From Actinokineospora iranica (GTDB lineage Bacteria > Actinomycetota > Actinomycetes > Mycobacteriales > Pseudonocardiaceae): a DNA stretch of 64,000 nucleotides. The stretch's first letter is position 1, and each line of letters starts with the position of its first letter. The notes under the pieces are model-generated. The model did no database searches. It was not told the origin of the DNA and worked only from the letters and a program-made list of their open reading frames with translations. Below, in pieces: positions 33,763-43,133 of this stretch. Location of the stretch: positions 1-64,000 of the forward strand of contig NZ_FMZZ01000017.1 in NCBI RefSeq assembly GCF_900101685.1, given 5' to 3'. The position numbers and the translations under genes were made by a program.

Positions 33763-34128
33763 TCAGTCCTTCTGGTCGTCGTTCCCCTGGTTGATGCCCT
33801 CGCTGGCGCAGATCTCGCCGGTGGCGGCACCCTGCTCGGTCTCCGCACCCGGGGACAGCAACGGGATGGCGATGTTGTTCAGGGCGTCCTCGATCTCGAT
33901 CGCGAGGACGTTGATGTGGCAGACGTTGATCGGGATGTTGGTGTTGTTCAGGTTGACCAGACCAAGCTGCTCGTAAGCCTCGTCCTGGTCCTGCGCGTCG
34001 ACCTCGACATCTCCGCTGTGCGGCGGGTAGTAGTCGTCGCCCGTGCCGGTGGCCGACGCCACGCCGCCGAGCATCAGCATTCCGGCTGCGGTGCCTGCCA
34101 CAACCGCGCCAAGCTTCTTGATGAACAC
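33763..34128 (-). CDS. Small secreted two-cysteine protein, rodlin/chaplin-like
   Basis: GTG 34128 has AAGGAG six bases upstream. The 121-residue product has a signal peptide (FIKKLGAVVAGTAAGMLMLG, cleavage near VASA-TG, residue 26), a Tyr/Asp-rich segment, and a hydrophobic mature core LGLVNLNNTNIPINVCHINV and IEIEDALNNIAIPLLSP with exactly two cysteines (70 and 107). Its size, signal and C...VN..N...C arrangement resemble Streptomyces rodlins and chaplin-like small secreted proteins that coat aerial hyphae, but the match is by pattern only. It is transcribed in the same direction as the acidic repeat gene, 866 bases away. Confidence 0.75.
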   Translation of the reverse strand: MFIKKLGAVVAGTAAGMLMLGGVASATGTGDDYYPPHSGDVEVDAQDQDEAYEQLGLVNLNNTNIPINVCHINVLAIEIEDALNNIAIPLLSPGAETEQGAATGEICASEGINQGNDDQKD

Positions 34129-35247
34129 GAAGATCTCCTTACCAAGCGGTGCTTGTCACATCATCAGGGCAGTCACGGATCGCCATATCGGAAGACACCC
34201 CTGAATCCCAGGGCGAACCGCGACTGAACGAAACCTACCGGGTCTCTCTTCACCGAATCCACCTCGTCACACCATCGTGTATTTGTCACGTCCAGTGCGA
34301 AGTGGGGTCACCCGATCGAGTTGCATAGGACCCACTCAACCCCGGCTCCACACCTCCCCAAACCGGGAAATTGGCCACGGAGAGTCGCTTTTCGGCCATC
34401 GAGATCGTCGACTTTCAGGATCTCACACAACCATAAGGACCGCTAAAATAACGCCGATAAACTGCCGCGAAACTGTGCCCAACACTCGAAAACATACCGG
34501 GTATCGACCATTGTCGACACGGCCCTACACGCCCATCAAGCATGGTCTGACCTGCGAAAACCTTTACCAACAACCGAATCTTCATACTCTCCCGACCGCG
34601 CAGACGCATCGATCAACAGGCTGGCAACCTCAGGCTGACCGAGAAGAGATCACCTGCGGGCACGACCAACATCGTCGTTCTTCGACAGCGGAGATCCAAT
34701 TCAGGCCATCCGAACCGTCCACTCAAGACTTTTTCACCCAACCATTTGCTCACCGTCGCTAGATCACACCAACGAGTGAGGGGGTGATCATCTACCGGGT
34801 GATCTACGCGCCGAAGAACATCAGCACAGAGTTGCCCCATGATCGAAAGATGATCACCTCAGCCCGGTCCCTGGCTTCCCGTCCGAGCCAGAGACGGGGG
34901 GCGGCCACGCGATCCGCGGCGGCCACCGGGCCCAGGGCCGTCGAACGACCCGCCATTCGCGCGGGCTACGCCTGCCCCTGGAACGCGCGAACCCGGTTCG
35001 CGGGCCACGCGCGCCACCGTACTCGGGAATCGCGTGATCACGACTCGCCATTTCGTCACACGATCAGGGGGTTTTCTGCTCGATCAGTTGATCTCTTTGT
35101 CACCGAATCCCAGGCGGAACGGAGTCAAGCGGCATTCCCACATACTTCTTCCGAGATCATTGACCTGCGTTCGTACACTTTCGCCGCCGTCGGGGATCGC
35201 GGAGTCACCGCCGATGGGCAAGCCGAAGCTTCGGGAGGGTTTTGCGG
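34129..35247. promoter_or_regulatory. Long AT-richer spacer with GATCAC motif cluster
   Basis: The 1119 bases contain no supported gene; a plus-strand open frame at 34277-34762 lacks coding bias. It must hold the promoters of the small secreted protein (left) and the polysaccharide operon (right). At 34760-34858 are four GATCAC-type sites: TAGATCACACC (34760), GGTGATCATC (34783), GGTGATCTA (34798) and GATGATCACC (34849), the second and last forming an inverted repeat. The SD GGGAGGG of the first polysaccharide gene lies just before 35248. Confidence 0.5.
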
Positions 35248-36093
35248 GTGCTCGGTTACATCGAACTCGTCGCGTCCACGCTGATGTACGGCTTGGGCGT
35301 CGTCGCGCAAAGCGTCGCGGCACGGCGCTCGACAACGCGATCCGGAGCGGATCTGGGCCTACTGGTCCGGCTCGCGTCGGACCGGCTCTACCTGCTGGGT
35401 TTCGCGGGCCAGGTGGCCGGGTTCGTGCTCGCCTTCTTCGCCAGGGCCTCGCTTCCGCTGTACCTGGTGCAGGCCGGGTCCTCCGCGGCGGTCGGCGTCG
35501 CCGCGGTGTTCGGCGCGCTGGTCCTGGGCTGGCGGGTGCGGCCAGCGGAGGTCGCCGTGCTGGTCATGATGGCCCTCGGGCTCATCCTCCTGGTCGGCGC
35601 GTCGACCCCGTCGGTGGCCGACGACGTCTCGGGCAGACTCGGCCTGGCGCTGCTCGCCGTGCTGGTGGTCGGCGCCCTGCTGATCGTCCCCGCGTCCCGC
35701 GCGCGCTCCTCGGTCCCGTTGGCCGTCCTCGCGGGCGTGCAGTTCTCCGTGGTGGCGATCACCAGCCGGTCGCTCGCGGACGGCTCGCTCGCCGACCTGC
35801 CGCTCGACCCGCTGGCCTGGCTGCTGGTCCTGTCCGCGGTGGCGGGCCAGGCGTCGCTGATCTTCGCCCTGCAGCGCGGCCCGGCCACGTCGTCGGTGGC
35901 ATCGATGGACGCCACCAGCGTCGTGCTCGCCTCGGTCACCGGCCTCGCCGTGCTGGGCGACCAGGTCGCCGCGGGCCGCCAGTGGTGGGTCATGCTCGGG
36001 CTCGCCCTGGTCGTCCTGGGGGTGCTGATCTTCGGCTCGGTGCTGCGCTGGGCATCGCCGCTGACCGTCACCGAACCCCAGGAGGCGGTGTGA
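35248..36093 (+). CDS. DMT-type multi-pass membrane protein (EamA-like)
   Basis: GTG 35248 with GGGAGGG eight bases upstream gives 281 residues; TTG 35242 is too close to that site. About nine to ten membrane helices form two similar halves, with conserved Gly/Ala-rich helices such as GLGVVAQSVAARRS at the N terminus and SVASMDATSVVLASVTGLAV near residue 215, as in the drug/metabolite transporter group. The stop overlaps the next start (GTGA), making it the first gene of the polysaccharide operon. Its substrate is unknown; a role in lipid carrier or precursor transport is possible. Confidence 0.78.
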   Translation: MLGYIELVASTLMYGLGVVAQSVAARRSTTRSGADLGLLVRLASDRLYLLGFAGQVAGFVLAFFARASLPLYLVQAGSSAAVGVAAVFGALVLGWRVRPAEVAVLVMMALGLILLVGASTPSVADDVSGRLGLALLAVLVVGALLIVPASRARSSVPLAVLAGVQFSVVAITSRSLADGSLADLPLDPLAWLLVLSAVAGQASLIFALQRGPATSSVASMDATSVVLASVTGLAVLGDQVAAGRQWWVMLGLALVVLGVLIFGSVLRWASPLTVTEPQEAV

Positions 36094-37070
36094 ATCCCGC
36101 GAGCCCGTTGCCCCCGGCCAGTGTCTCGCTCGACCTGGACAACCTCTGGGCCTATCTGAAGACGCACGGCGACCCAGAGTGGGAGCGGCGGCCGAGCTTC
36201 CTGCCGACCGCCGTGCCGCGCCTGCTGGAACTGCTCGGCGAGAACGGCGTGGCCACCACCGTCTTCGTGGTGGGCGCCGACGCCGAGCGCGAGGACGGCG
36301 CGAAGGCCGTCGCCGAGATCACCGCCGCGGGCCACGAGGTGGCCAACCACTCCTACGGGCACGAGCCCTGGCTGCACCGGTACTCGCGGCGGCAGCTGGA
36401 GAACGAGCTGGTCCGCACCGAGAACGCGATCGTCGCGGCTGGCGCGCCCCGGCCGGTGGGGTTCCGCGGTCCCGGCTACAGCGTGTCCCGGATGCTGTTG
36501 AAGCTGCTCATCGAGCGGGGCTACGCCTACGACGCGAGCACGCTGCCCACCTGGATCGGGCCGCTCGCCCGCGCGTACCACAACCGCGGAACGACTGCCA
36601 CCGAGGGAAGCCGCGGCCGCGAAGACCTGTTCGGCGGGTTCTCCCGGGTGGCCGCGCCGATCCATCCTTACCGGTGGGGCGACAGCGACCTGGTGGAGTT
36701 GCCGGTCACCACGATGCCCCTGGCCCGGGTGCCGATCCACGGGTCCTACCTGCTGTGGCTGCACGGGCTGGCGCCGAAGGCGGCGAAGGCGTACTTCGCC
36801 GCCGCGCTGCGACTGTGCCGGGCGCGCGGCGTCGCGCCGTCGCTGCTGCTGCACCCGACCGACGTCCTCGACGGCGCCGAGGCCCCCGGCATGGAGTTCT
36901 TCCCCGGCATGACCGTGCCCGGCGCGCGCAAGGCCGAGCTGCTGGGCTGGGTGCTCGCCGCGCTGCGCCGGCACTACGAGGTGGTCGGCACCGGCGAGCA
37001 CGTGCGGCGGCTGCGGGCGGCCGGGCTGGACCGGGCGCGCGGCCTCGACCGCTGCGGACCGGGCAGATGA
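36090..37070 (+). CDS. Polysaccharide deacetylase (NodB homology), cytoplasmic type
   Basis: The 326-residue protein begins at GTG 36090 overlapping the previous stop. Near the start, SVSLDLDN carries the metal-binding Asp15/Asp17, HSYGHE (87-92) the two histidines, and FRGPGY (near 130) the catalytic Arg motif of NodB-type deacetylases. There is no signal peptide or lipobox, so it acts in the cytoplasm on a nucleotide- or lipid-linked sugar. Its position between a membrane protein and the polymerase gene indicates a polysaccharide-modifying step. It overlaps the polymerase start by four bases. Confidence 0.9.
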   Translation: MNPASPLPPASVSLDLDNLWAYLKTHGDPEWERRPSFLPTAVPRLLELLGENGVATTVFVVGADAEREDGAKAVAEITAAGHEVANHSYGHEPWLHRYSRRQLENELVRTENAIVAAGAPRPVGFRGPGYSVSRMLLKLLIERGYAYDASTLPTWIGPLARAYHNRGTTATEGSRGREDLFGGFSRVAAPIHPYRWGDSDLVELPVTTMPLARVPIHGSYLLWLHGLAPKAAKAYFAAALRLCRARGVAPSLLLHPTDVLDGAEAPGMEFFPGMTVPGARKAELLGWVLAALRRHYEVVGTGEHVRRLRAAGLDRARGLDRCGPGR

Positions 37071-38314
37071 CTGTCCACACGGGGCAGAGCGACGCGCTCG
37101 CGGCCGGTCTGCTGCGGTCTTCCGCGTGCGCGGTCGTGGCGACGGCCCCGGTCGAGGGCTATCTGATGGCCCTGCACCCGCACCTGGCCAAGGCGCCCGC
37201 CGCGGTGCTGGCGACCACCTGGGTGGTGGTGCGCGTGCGGCAGCGCAGGCTGCCCGCGCCGCACCCGGCGCACGTCGTGCTCGCCGTGCTCGCGGTCGTC
37301 CTGCTCAGCACCTCGGCGGTGCACGCCGCCGAGCCGTTCAGCACGCAGTACCTGCTGCGGTGGCTGCCTTTCCTGGCCATCACGGTGATCCTGGTGGACG
37401 TGGCCGCCCGCGAGGCGCCGGTCAGGACCCTGCTCGCCGCCGCCGTCGGCGGGGCGGCCGTCGCCGGGGCGGGCGCGCTCTACAGCATGGCCGCGCTCGG
37501 CGAGTCGAGGGCGACCGGGCCGCTGGAGGACCCGAACGACCTCGCCTATGTCCTGGTCGCGGCGCTGCCGCTGACGCTCGCCCTGCTGCCGCCCTGCTCC
37601 CGGTCCGGCGCGCGCCGGACCCTGGTGGCCGTGGTCGCCGCGGTCCTGGTCCTCGGGGCCGCGGCGACATTCTCCCGCGGCGGCGCCCTCGCCGCGCTGG
37701 CCGCGGTCGGCTGGCTGCTGCTGCGCCGGACGCTGCGGGCGCGGGCGGTGGCCATGGCCGTGCTCGTCATCGGCGCGGCCGGTGTGCTCGGGGCGCTGGC
37801 GGCGAGCGAGGGTATTTCCCAGGCGCTGCGGGAGAAAACCTATATCGCCGCGACCAATGTGGACACCCGGGAGCTGCGCTGGGCGGCGGCGGCCCGGATG
37901 CTGGCCGAGAACCCGGTGCTCGGGGTCGGCGCGGGCGGTTTCCGCAGCACGTACGCCGCCGCGTCGCACAACGCGGAACTCGACGAGCAGGTCCCGGTCG
38001 CGCACAGCATGTACCTGGAGGTCGCCGCCGAACTCGGGCTCCCCGGGCTGGTGTCGTTCCTGGGGCTGGTCGCGGTCGCCATCCTGGCGAGCGAGCGAGT
38101 CCTGGCGAGCGAGCGCGGGCCGTGGGCGGGCGAGCGGCGGCTGATGGTCGCGGCGCAGGCGAGCCTGCTCGCCGTTCTCGTCGCGTCGGCTTTCCTGTCG
38201 CAGCAGTACTACCTGCCGTTGTGGTTCCTGGTCGCGCTGGTCTGCGCGGCCGACTTGCGTGTCCAAGAAGGACGGAGAGGAGGCGGCCATGCGCGTCTTG
38301 CAGGTGATCAGTGA
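37067..38314 (+). CDS. O-antigen polymerase/ligase-like (Wzy) membrane protein
   Basis: ATG 37067 overlaps the deacetylase stop (ATGA); length is 415 residues. There are about ten membrane helices and the typical large periplasmic-side loop containing NPVLGVGAGGFRSTYAA and HSMYLEVAAELGLPGL, the conserved Wzy_C/ligase signature, plus LEDPNDLAYV. In Wzy-dependent pathways it polymerises repeat units on the outer face. Its end overlaps the start of the following glycosyltransferase by 26 bases. Confidence 0.9.
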   Translation: MTVHTGQSDALAAGLLRSSACAVVATAPVEGYLMALHPHLAKAPAAVLATTWVVVRVRQRRLPAPHPAHVVLAVLAVVLLSTSAVHAAEPFSTQYLLRWLPFLAITVILVDVAAREAPVRTLLAAAVGGAAVAGAGALYSMAALGESRATGPLEDPNDLAYVLVAALPLTLALLPPCSRSGARRTLVAVVAAVLVLGAAATFSRGGALAALAAVGWLLLRRTLRARAVAMAVLVIGAAGVLGALAASEGISQALREKTYIAATNVDTRELRWAAAARMLAENPVLGVGAGGFRSTYAAASHNAELDEQVPVAHSMYLEVAAELGLPGLVSFLGLVAVAILASERVLASERGPWAGERRLMVAAQASLLAVLVASAFLSQQYYLPLWFLVALVCAADLRVQEGRRGGGHARLAGDQ

Positions 38315-39374
38315 GATGGGCACCGGCGGCGCCGAGGCGCTGGTGGTGGAGATGGTCCGGCGCGGCGCCGACTTCGGCTGGGAGTCCGCGGTCGCCAGCG
38401 GGGGCGGGCACCGGGCCGAGCAGGTCCGCGCGGCGGGCGTGCCGACCTTCGACGTCCCGGTCGCGGCACGCACCGCGGTCGGCGTGCTGCGGGCCACCGC
38501 GGCCACCCGGCGGGCGCTGCGGCGGTTCGAGCCGGACGTCGTGGTCGCGCACAACGTGTCGGCCACGGCGGTGTCCCGGCTGGCGATGGCCGTCGCCGGG
38601 CGGCGGCCGCTGGTGACCGTGTTCCACGGCGTGGCCGAGAGCGACTACCCCGGCACTGCCCGCGTCCTGACGCACGCCGCCGACCGGGTGGTCGCGGTGG
38701 CCGCGGTGACGGCGAGCAGGCTGCGGGCCGCCGGTCTGTCCAAACCGGACATCACGGTGATCCGCAACGGAGTCACCCCGGCGCCCGCGGAAAGCGACCA
38801 AGCGTCCACTCGGGCCGCGCTCGGCGTCGCGCCCGAGGTCCCGGTGGCGCTGTGCCTGGCCCGGCTGGAACCGCAGAAGCGGCACGACGTCCTGCTGGAC
38901 GCGTGGGCGCGGCTCGACGGCGACGCGGTCCTGCTGGTCGCGGGCGACGGCAGCCTGCGCGAGCCGCTGGAGCAGCGGTGCGCTGTCCTGGGCCTCGGCG
39001 AGCGGGTGCGGTTCCTCGGCGACCGCGGCGACGTGCCCGCGCTGCTGGCCGCCGCCGACATCACCGTGCTGACCAGCGACTGGGAGGGGATGCCGGTCGC
39101 CGTCCTGGAGTCGCTGGCCGCCGAGCGGCCGGTGGTCGCCACCGATGTCGACGGCGTGCGCGAGGTCCTCGAACGCGGCGGCGGCACGCTGGTGCCGCGG
39201 CGCGACCCGGCCGCGGTGGCCGCCGCCGTGCGCGCGCTGCTGTTCGACGCCGACGCCCGCCGCGCGGCGGCGGCGGCGGGTCTGGCCGTCGTGCGCGCCG
39301 ACCACGACCCGCACACGCTGATGAAGTCCTACGACGAACTGCTCCGGGCCGCCGTGGCAGGCAGGTCGCGATGA
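38289..39374 (+). CDS. Glycosyltransferase family 4
   Basis: The preferred ATG 38289 has GGAGAGGAGG upstream; an in-frame start at 38259 would add ten residues. The 361-residue protein has the GT-B layout: MRVLQVISEMGTGGAEALV at the N terminus, RNGVTPAP near the domain joint, LCLARLEPQKRHDVL, and the donor-binding EGMPVAVLESLAAERPVVAT. It should add one sugar to the growing lipid-linked repeat unit at the membrane. It is coupled to the chain-length gene by ATGA. Confidence 0.92.
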   Translation: MRVLQVISEMGTGGAEALVVEMVRRGADFGWESAVASGGGHRAEQVRAAGVPTFDVPVAARTAVGVLRATAATRRALRRFEPDVVVAHNVSATAVSRLAMAVAGRRPLVTVFHGVAESDYPGTARVLTHAADRVVAVAAVTASRLRAAGLSKPDITVIRNGVTPAPAESDQASTRAALGVAPEVPVALCLARLEPQKRHDVLLDAWARLDGDAVLLVAGDGSLREPLEQRCAVLGLGERVRFLGDRGDVPALLAAADITVLTSDWEGMPVAVLESLAAERPVVATDVDGVREVLERGGGTLVPRRDPAAVAAAVRALLFDADARRAAAAAGLAVVRADHDPHTLMKSYDELLRAAVAGRSR

Positions 39375-40333
39375 CCGCGACGGCGACGAGGCCCGTGGCG
39401 GCGGCGAAGGTGACGGCCACGCGGCCGAGCGGGCGACGGGGCGACGGGTTCCGGCAGACCGTCGCGCTGAGCGTGCTGGTCGGCCTCGTCGCCGGGGCGC
39501 TCGTGCTCTTCGTGGTGGGGATGCGCAATCCGCTTTACGAGGGGCGGGTCGGCCTGATCGCGAGTCCGGTGTCCGAGCAGTCCGGTTCGGCCGCGCAGTA
39601 CGGCGAGGTCGTCTCGCTGGTGCTGCCCGCGCTGGTCGAACTCGCCCGGAGCCCGTCGGTCCTGGCCGAGGCCACCTCGCGGGTGCCGGACGGGCCGACC
39701 CCGGCGGAACTGGGCGCGAACATCTCGGTCGAACTGGTGCCCGCGTCCGGCCTGGCCCGGCTCTCGGTCCGGGCGCCGTCGGCGGAAGCCGCCGGGGCGC
39801 TGGTGTTCGCTCTCGCCGGGGCGATCATCGACGCCGACCTGCTGCAACCGGTGAGCACCCTGCGCCTGCTCGACGACCGGGCCGACCTGACCCGGGTGGC
39901 CCCGGACTGGCCGCTGGTGATCGGGCTCGCGCTGGGCGCCGCCGCGGCGGCGGGCGTGGCGACGGCGGTCCTGCGGAACCTGCCGCGGTCCGGGCGGTCG
40001 GCGGAAGACGACGCGGTGCGCGCGGCGCTGGAGTCGGCCGGGCTGCGGCCCGCGGCGGTCCTGCGCGGAGACGACCCTCGGCTGGTCGACCGGCTCCAGA
40101 TGCTGTGCGCGGCGGCGGCCCGCCCGGCGAAGGCGCTCGCCGTGGTCCCGGAACTCGCCGACCGGGCCGAGTCGCTGAACCGGGAACTGGCGGCGAAGGC
40201 GGACGGGACAGCCGAGGCCGACCCCGCGGTGATCGCGGTGGCCCGGCGCGGGCGCGGGCCGCAGGACGAGTTGACCGCGACCGTGGGCGTCCTGCCGGAG
40301 AACACGGTCTTGGTCGCGGTGGTGCTGACATGA
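39371..40333 (+). CDS. Wzz-like chain-length/capsular polysaccharide protein
   Basis: The 320-residue protein starts ATG 39371 (ATGA overlap). Two membrane helices (VALSVLVGLVAGALVLFVVG, about 30-50, and PLVIGLALGAAAAAGVATAV, about 180-200) flank an outside loop, as in Wzz and actinobacterial capsular assembly proteins. A C-terminal cytoplasmic part has no Walker motifs or tyrosine cluster, so it lacks a kinase domain. It likely sets chain length of the polymer. Confidence 0.8.
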   Translation: MTATATRPVAAAKVTATRPSGRRGDGFRQTVALSVLVGLVAGALVLFVVGMRNPLYEGRVGLIASPVSEQSGSAAQYGEVVSLVLPALVELARSPSVLAEATSRVPDGPTPAELGANISVELVPASGLARLSVRAPSAEAAGALVFALAGAIIDADLLQPVSTLRLLDDRADLTRVAPDWPLVIGLALGAAAAAGVATAVLRNLPRSGRSAEDDAVRAALESAGLRPAAVLRGDDPRLVDRLQMLCAAAARPAKALAVVPELADRAESLNRELAAKADGTAEADPAVIAVARRGRGPQDELTATVGVLPENTVLVAVVLT

Positions 40334-41670
40334 CTTCCCTCTGGCGACAACGACACAAAGAAGGACCCAAAGGCTGTGCGGCCATGACTTTCCGACTCCG
40401 GGCCCCACGGCTGGGCGCGCCGCTGGTGATCACCGCGTTCGTCGCGCTGGTCGGCGCGGTGAACGCGTGGCGCGCGCTGGCGCCCGCGCTCGCCGTGCCG
40501 CGGCCGACCCTGGACAACCGTCCCGAGGAGCGGCTGCAGGACTTCCGCGACGCGCTGTACTTCCCGGTGCGGGAGTTCCTGGCGGGCGGCAACCCATACG
40601 ACCCGGCGGCGATGTTCGCGCACTGGCCGGTGCGGCAGAGCTTCAACCTCTACCAGCCCTACCACTTGGTCCTGCACCTGCCGTTCGCGCTGCCGGGGTA
40701 CCGGGTGGGCGCGGTGGCCTTCGCCGTGGTGTCGTTGCTGCTGCTGGTGGTGCTCGCGTATCTGGCCGCGACCCGGTTTCGGCTGCGGGTCCCGCTGCCG
40801 CTGGCGGGCGCGACGGTCGGGTTGGCGACGCTGCTGGTCGCCAGCCAGGTGGGCAAGGCCCAGTTGTACGTCGGCCAGGTCAATCCGCTGGTGGCGGTCG
40901 GCGCGGCAGGCGCGTTGCTGCTGCGCAAGAGCAATCCCCGGTGGGCCGCTGTCGCGCTGGCGCTCGCCTGGCTGAAGCCGCAGTTCGGGCTGCCGCTCGC
41001 GGTGCTGCTGTTCGCCCGCGGCTCCCGGCGGGTCGTCCTGGCCGGGACGACCGTCGCGGCGGCGGCCACGCTGCCGGTGGTGGCGTTGCTGATCGTGCGC
41101 GGCGGCGGGGTCGGCCCGTTCCTCGACGTGATCGCCGCGAACCTCGCGCACGCCCAGGAGACCGACTACGGCGCGGTGGATTCGCTGACCGCGCAACGGG
41201 TCGACCTGGCCGCGGTGCTGTTCCGGGTCACCGGCTGGCTGCCGCCCGCGGCCGAGGGGGCCGCCCTGGTCGCGGTGCTGGCGGTGAGCGTCGCGCTCGT
41301 GCGGGCGCTCGACCGCGGCGGCGACCCGGACCACCTGGTGGTGAGCGACCTGCTCACCTGCCTCGCGGTGGTCGTGGCCGTGGTGCACCAGCCGGGCGAC
41401 GTGCTGATCTCGTTCCCGGCCATGGCGTCGGCGGCGGCCCTGTGGTGGCAGCGCAGGCGCGAGCGGCGGTGGCAGCCGCTCGGGTGGGCGGTGCTGGCGC
41501 TCGCCGTGCCGTACGCGCACCTGCACATGGTGGACACGGCGATCGTCTCGGTGTTCGGAGAACGGGTGTCGGTCACCGTCGACGGGGTGGCCGTGGTGGC
41601 GTGCTGGGCGCTGCTGGTCGGGTTGGCTGTGCGGCTGTCGCGGCGGGCCGCGGCCAGCGCAGGCCGGTGA
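40330..41670 (+). CDS. GT87/DUF2029-type membrane glycosyltransferase
   Basis: ATG 40330 overlaps the previous stop; ATG 40384 is an alternative start nearer to the hydrophobic N terminus. The 446-residue protein has about ten membrane helices, an early loop EERLQDFRDALYFPVREFLA with acidic residues typical of polyprenyl-phosphate-sugar-using GT-C enzymes, GQVNPLVAVGAAGALLL and LKPQFGLPLAVLL, the GT87 pattern. It would transfer a sugar from a polyprenyl phosphate on the outer face. It is coupled to the flippase by GTGA. Confidence 0.86.
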   Translation: MTSLWRQRHKEGPKGCAAMTFRLRAPRLGAPLVITAFVALVGAVNAWRALAPALAVPRPTLDNRPEERLQDFRDALYFPVREFLAGGNPYDPAAMFAHWPVRQSFNLYQPYHLVLHLPFALPGYRVGAVAFAVVSLLLLVVLAYLAATRFRLRVPLPLAGATVGLATLLVASQVGKAQLYVGQVNPLVAVGAAGALLLRKSNPRWAAVALALAWLKPQFGLPLAVLLFARGSRRVVLAGTTVAAAATLPVVALLIVRGGGVGPFLDVIAANLAHAQETDYGAVDSLTAQRVDLAAVLFRVTGWLPPAAEGAALVAVLAVSVALVRALDRGGDPDHLVVSDLLTCLAVVVAVVHQPGDVLISFPAMASAAALWWQRRRERRWQPLGWAVLALAVPYAHLHMVDTAIVSVFGERVSVTVDGVAVVACWALLVGLAVRLSRRAAASAGR

Positions 41671-43133
41671 CCGGCAGGCTCGCGGCCGCGGCGATGCGCG
41701 GGTCGCTGTGGCTGGCCGCGATCAACCTGGTGAGCAAGGGCAGCCAGGTCGCGGTCACGTTGACCCTGGCCGCGCACCTCGCCGAGGCCGACCTGGGCGC
41801 GGTGACCCTGGTGGTCGCGGTGGTGAACATCGCGCAGGTCGTCCAGGCCGCGGGCGTCTACGACGTGATCAGCCGGACCACGCGCGATCCGCTGCGGATG
41901 GCGGGCACCGTGCTCACCCTGAGCGTGGGCGCGGGCGTCGCGCTGGCCGGGGCGCTCGCGCTCGCCGCGCCGACGGTCGCGGCGGTGCTCGGCGCGCCGG
42001 ACGCCGCGCCGCTGATCCGGCTCGCCGCGCTCACCCTGCCGTTCACGGCGGCGGGCGGGGTGCAGATGGGCCTGATGCACCGCGACTTGGATTTCCGGCG
42101 CAGGCTGCTGCCGGACGCCGGAAGCGCCGTGCTCGGCGCGGCCGTGACGATCGCGCTGGCCGCGGGCGGTGGGGGCGCGGTGTCGCTGGTGGTCGGCCTG
42201 CTGTGCGCCGCGGTGGCGCAGCCGCTGCTGGGGCTGGTCGCCGGGGCCAGGGTGCGGCCCCGCTGGGACACCGGCGCGGCGGGCGAGGCGCTGCGCTGGA
42301 TCGCGGTCGTCGGGCCCGCCGCGATCGTGGCGACCCTGCTGATCAACCTGGACTACCCGGTGATCGGGCACGTGCTCGGGCCGGACGCGGTGGGCGTCTA
42401 CTCGCTCGCGTACCGGATCGCGTGGATGCCCTACATCATCGGCGCGATCGTGCTCGGCGCCGTCGCGTTCCCGGTCTACACGCGACTGATCAGGACCGGG
42501 CGCCGCGCCGACCTGCCCGCGGCGGTGAGCCGCTTCACCCGGGCCGTCGCGGTGGTGACCGGTGGCCTGTACCTGGTCGCCGCGGTGCTCAGCGACCGGG
42601 TGGTGCTGCTGGGCGAGCGGTGGGCGCCGTCGGCGGGCGTGCTGGTCCTGCTGTGCGGCTACGGGCTCGCGATCAGCGTCGCGCACCTGTGGCACGAGGC
42701 GATCCGGGCGGCCGGGCATCCCCGGCTCTACCTCGCCCTGCTGCTCACGCACCTCGGCCTGCTGGTCGTGGCGCTGGCCCTGCTGACCCGCCACGGCGTG
42801 CTCGCCGTCGCCGCGGGCCAGGCGGCGGTGGCGGCCCTGCTGCTCGCGCTCACCTGGCTGACCCTGGTCCGGCTCGGGCTGGCCCCGGCCCCGCGCGAAC
42901 TGGCGGGCATCGCCGTCGGCGTGCTCGGCGCGGCCGCGCTCGCCGCCCTGCCGGTGATCGCGCTCGACCGAGCCGGGTTCTTCGGCTCACCGCGATCACT
43001 GGCCGGTTCCGCGGCCGCGGCCGCGGTGCTGCTGCTGGCTTATGTCCTCGGCACCCTGCTTATCCAGCGCGGGGCCATCGGCGAACTGCGGCCCGCCCGG
43101 GTCCGCGCGGAAACGTTCGGAGAACAGCGGTGA
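41667..43133 (+). CDS. Lipid-linked oligosaccharide flippase (Wzx/MOP family)
   Basis: GTG 41667 begins a 488-residue protein with about 12-14 membrane helices. Features of the polysaccharide exporter family include the N-terminal SLWLAAINLVSKGSQVAV, the middle LDYPVIGHVLGPDAVGVYSL and PVYTRLIRTGRRADLP. It should move the undecaprenyl-linked repeat unit across the membrane for polymerisation by the Wzy-like protein. It overlaps the next glycosyltransferase by four bases. Confidence 0.92.
   Translation: MTGRLAAAAMRGSLWLAAINLVSKGSQVAVTLTLAAHLAEADLGAVTLVVAVVNIAQVVQAAGVYDVISRTTRDPLRMAGTVLTLSVGAGVALAGALALAAPTVAAVLGAPDAAPLIRLAALTLPFTAAGGVQMGLMHRDLDFRRRLLPDAGSAVLGAAVTIALAAGGGGAVSLVVGLLCAAVAQPLLGLVAGARVRPRWDTGAAGEALRWIAVVGPAAIVATLLINLDYPVIGHVLGPDAVGVYSLAYRIAWMPYIIGAIVLGAVAFPVYTRLIRTGRRADLPAAVSRFTRAVAVVTGGLYLVAAVLSDRVVLLGERWAPSAGVLVLLCGYGLAISVAHLWHEAIRAAGHPRLYLALLLTHLGLLVVALALLTRHGVLAVAAGQAAVAALLLALTWLTLVRLGLAPAPRELAGIAVGVLGAAALAALPVIALDRAGFFGSPRSLAGSAAAAAVLLLAYVLGTLLIQRGAIGELRPARVRAETFGEQR

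Noticed and set aside
34277-34762. Plus-strand open frame of 161 codons in the AT-richer spacer
   Set aside because: No third-position GC bias, no ribosome site and no domain; treated as non-coding.
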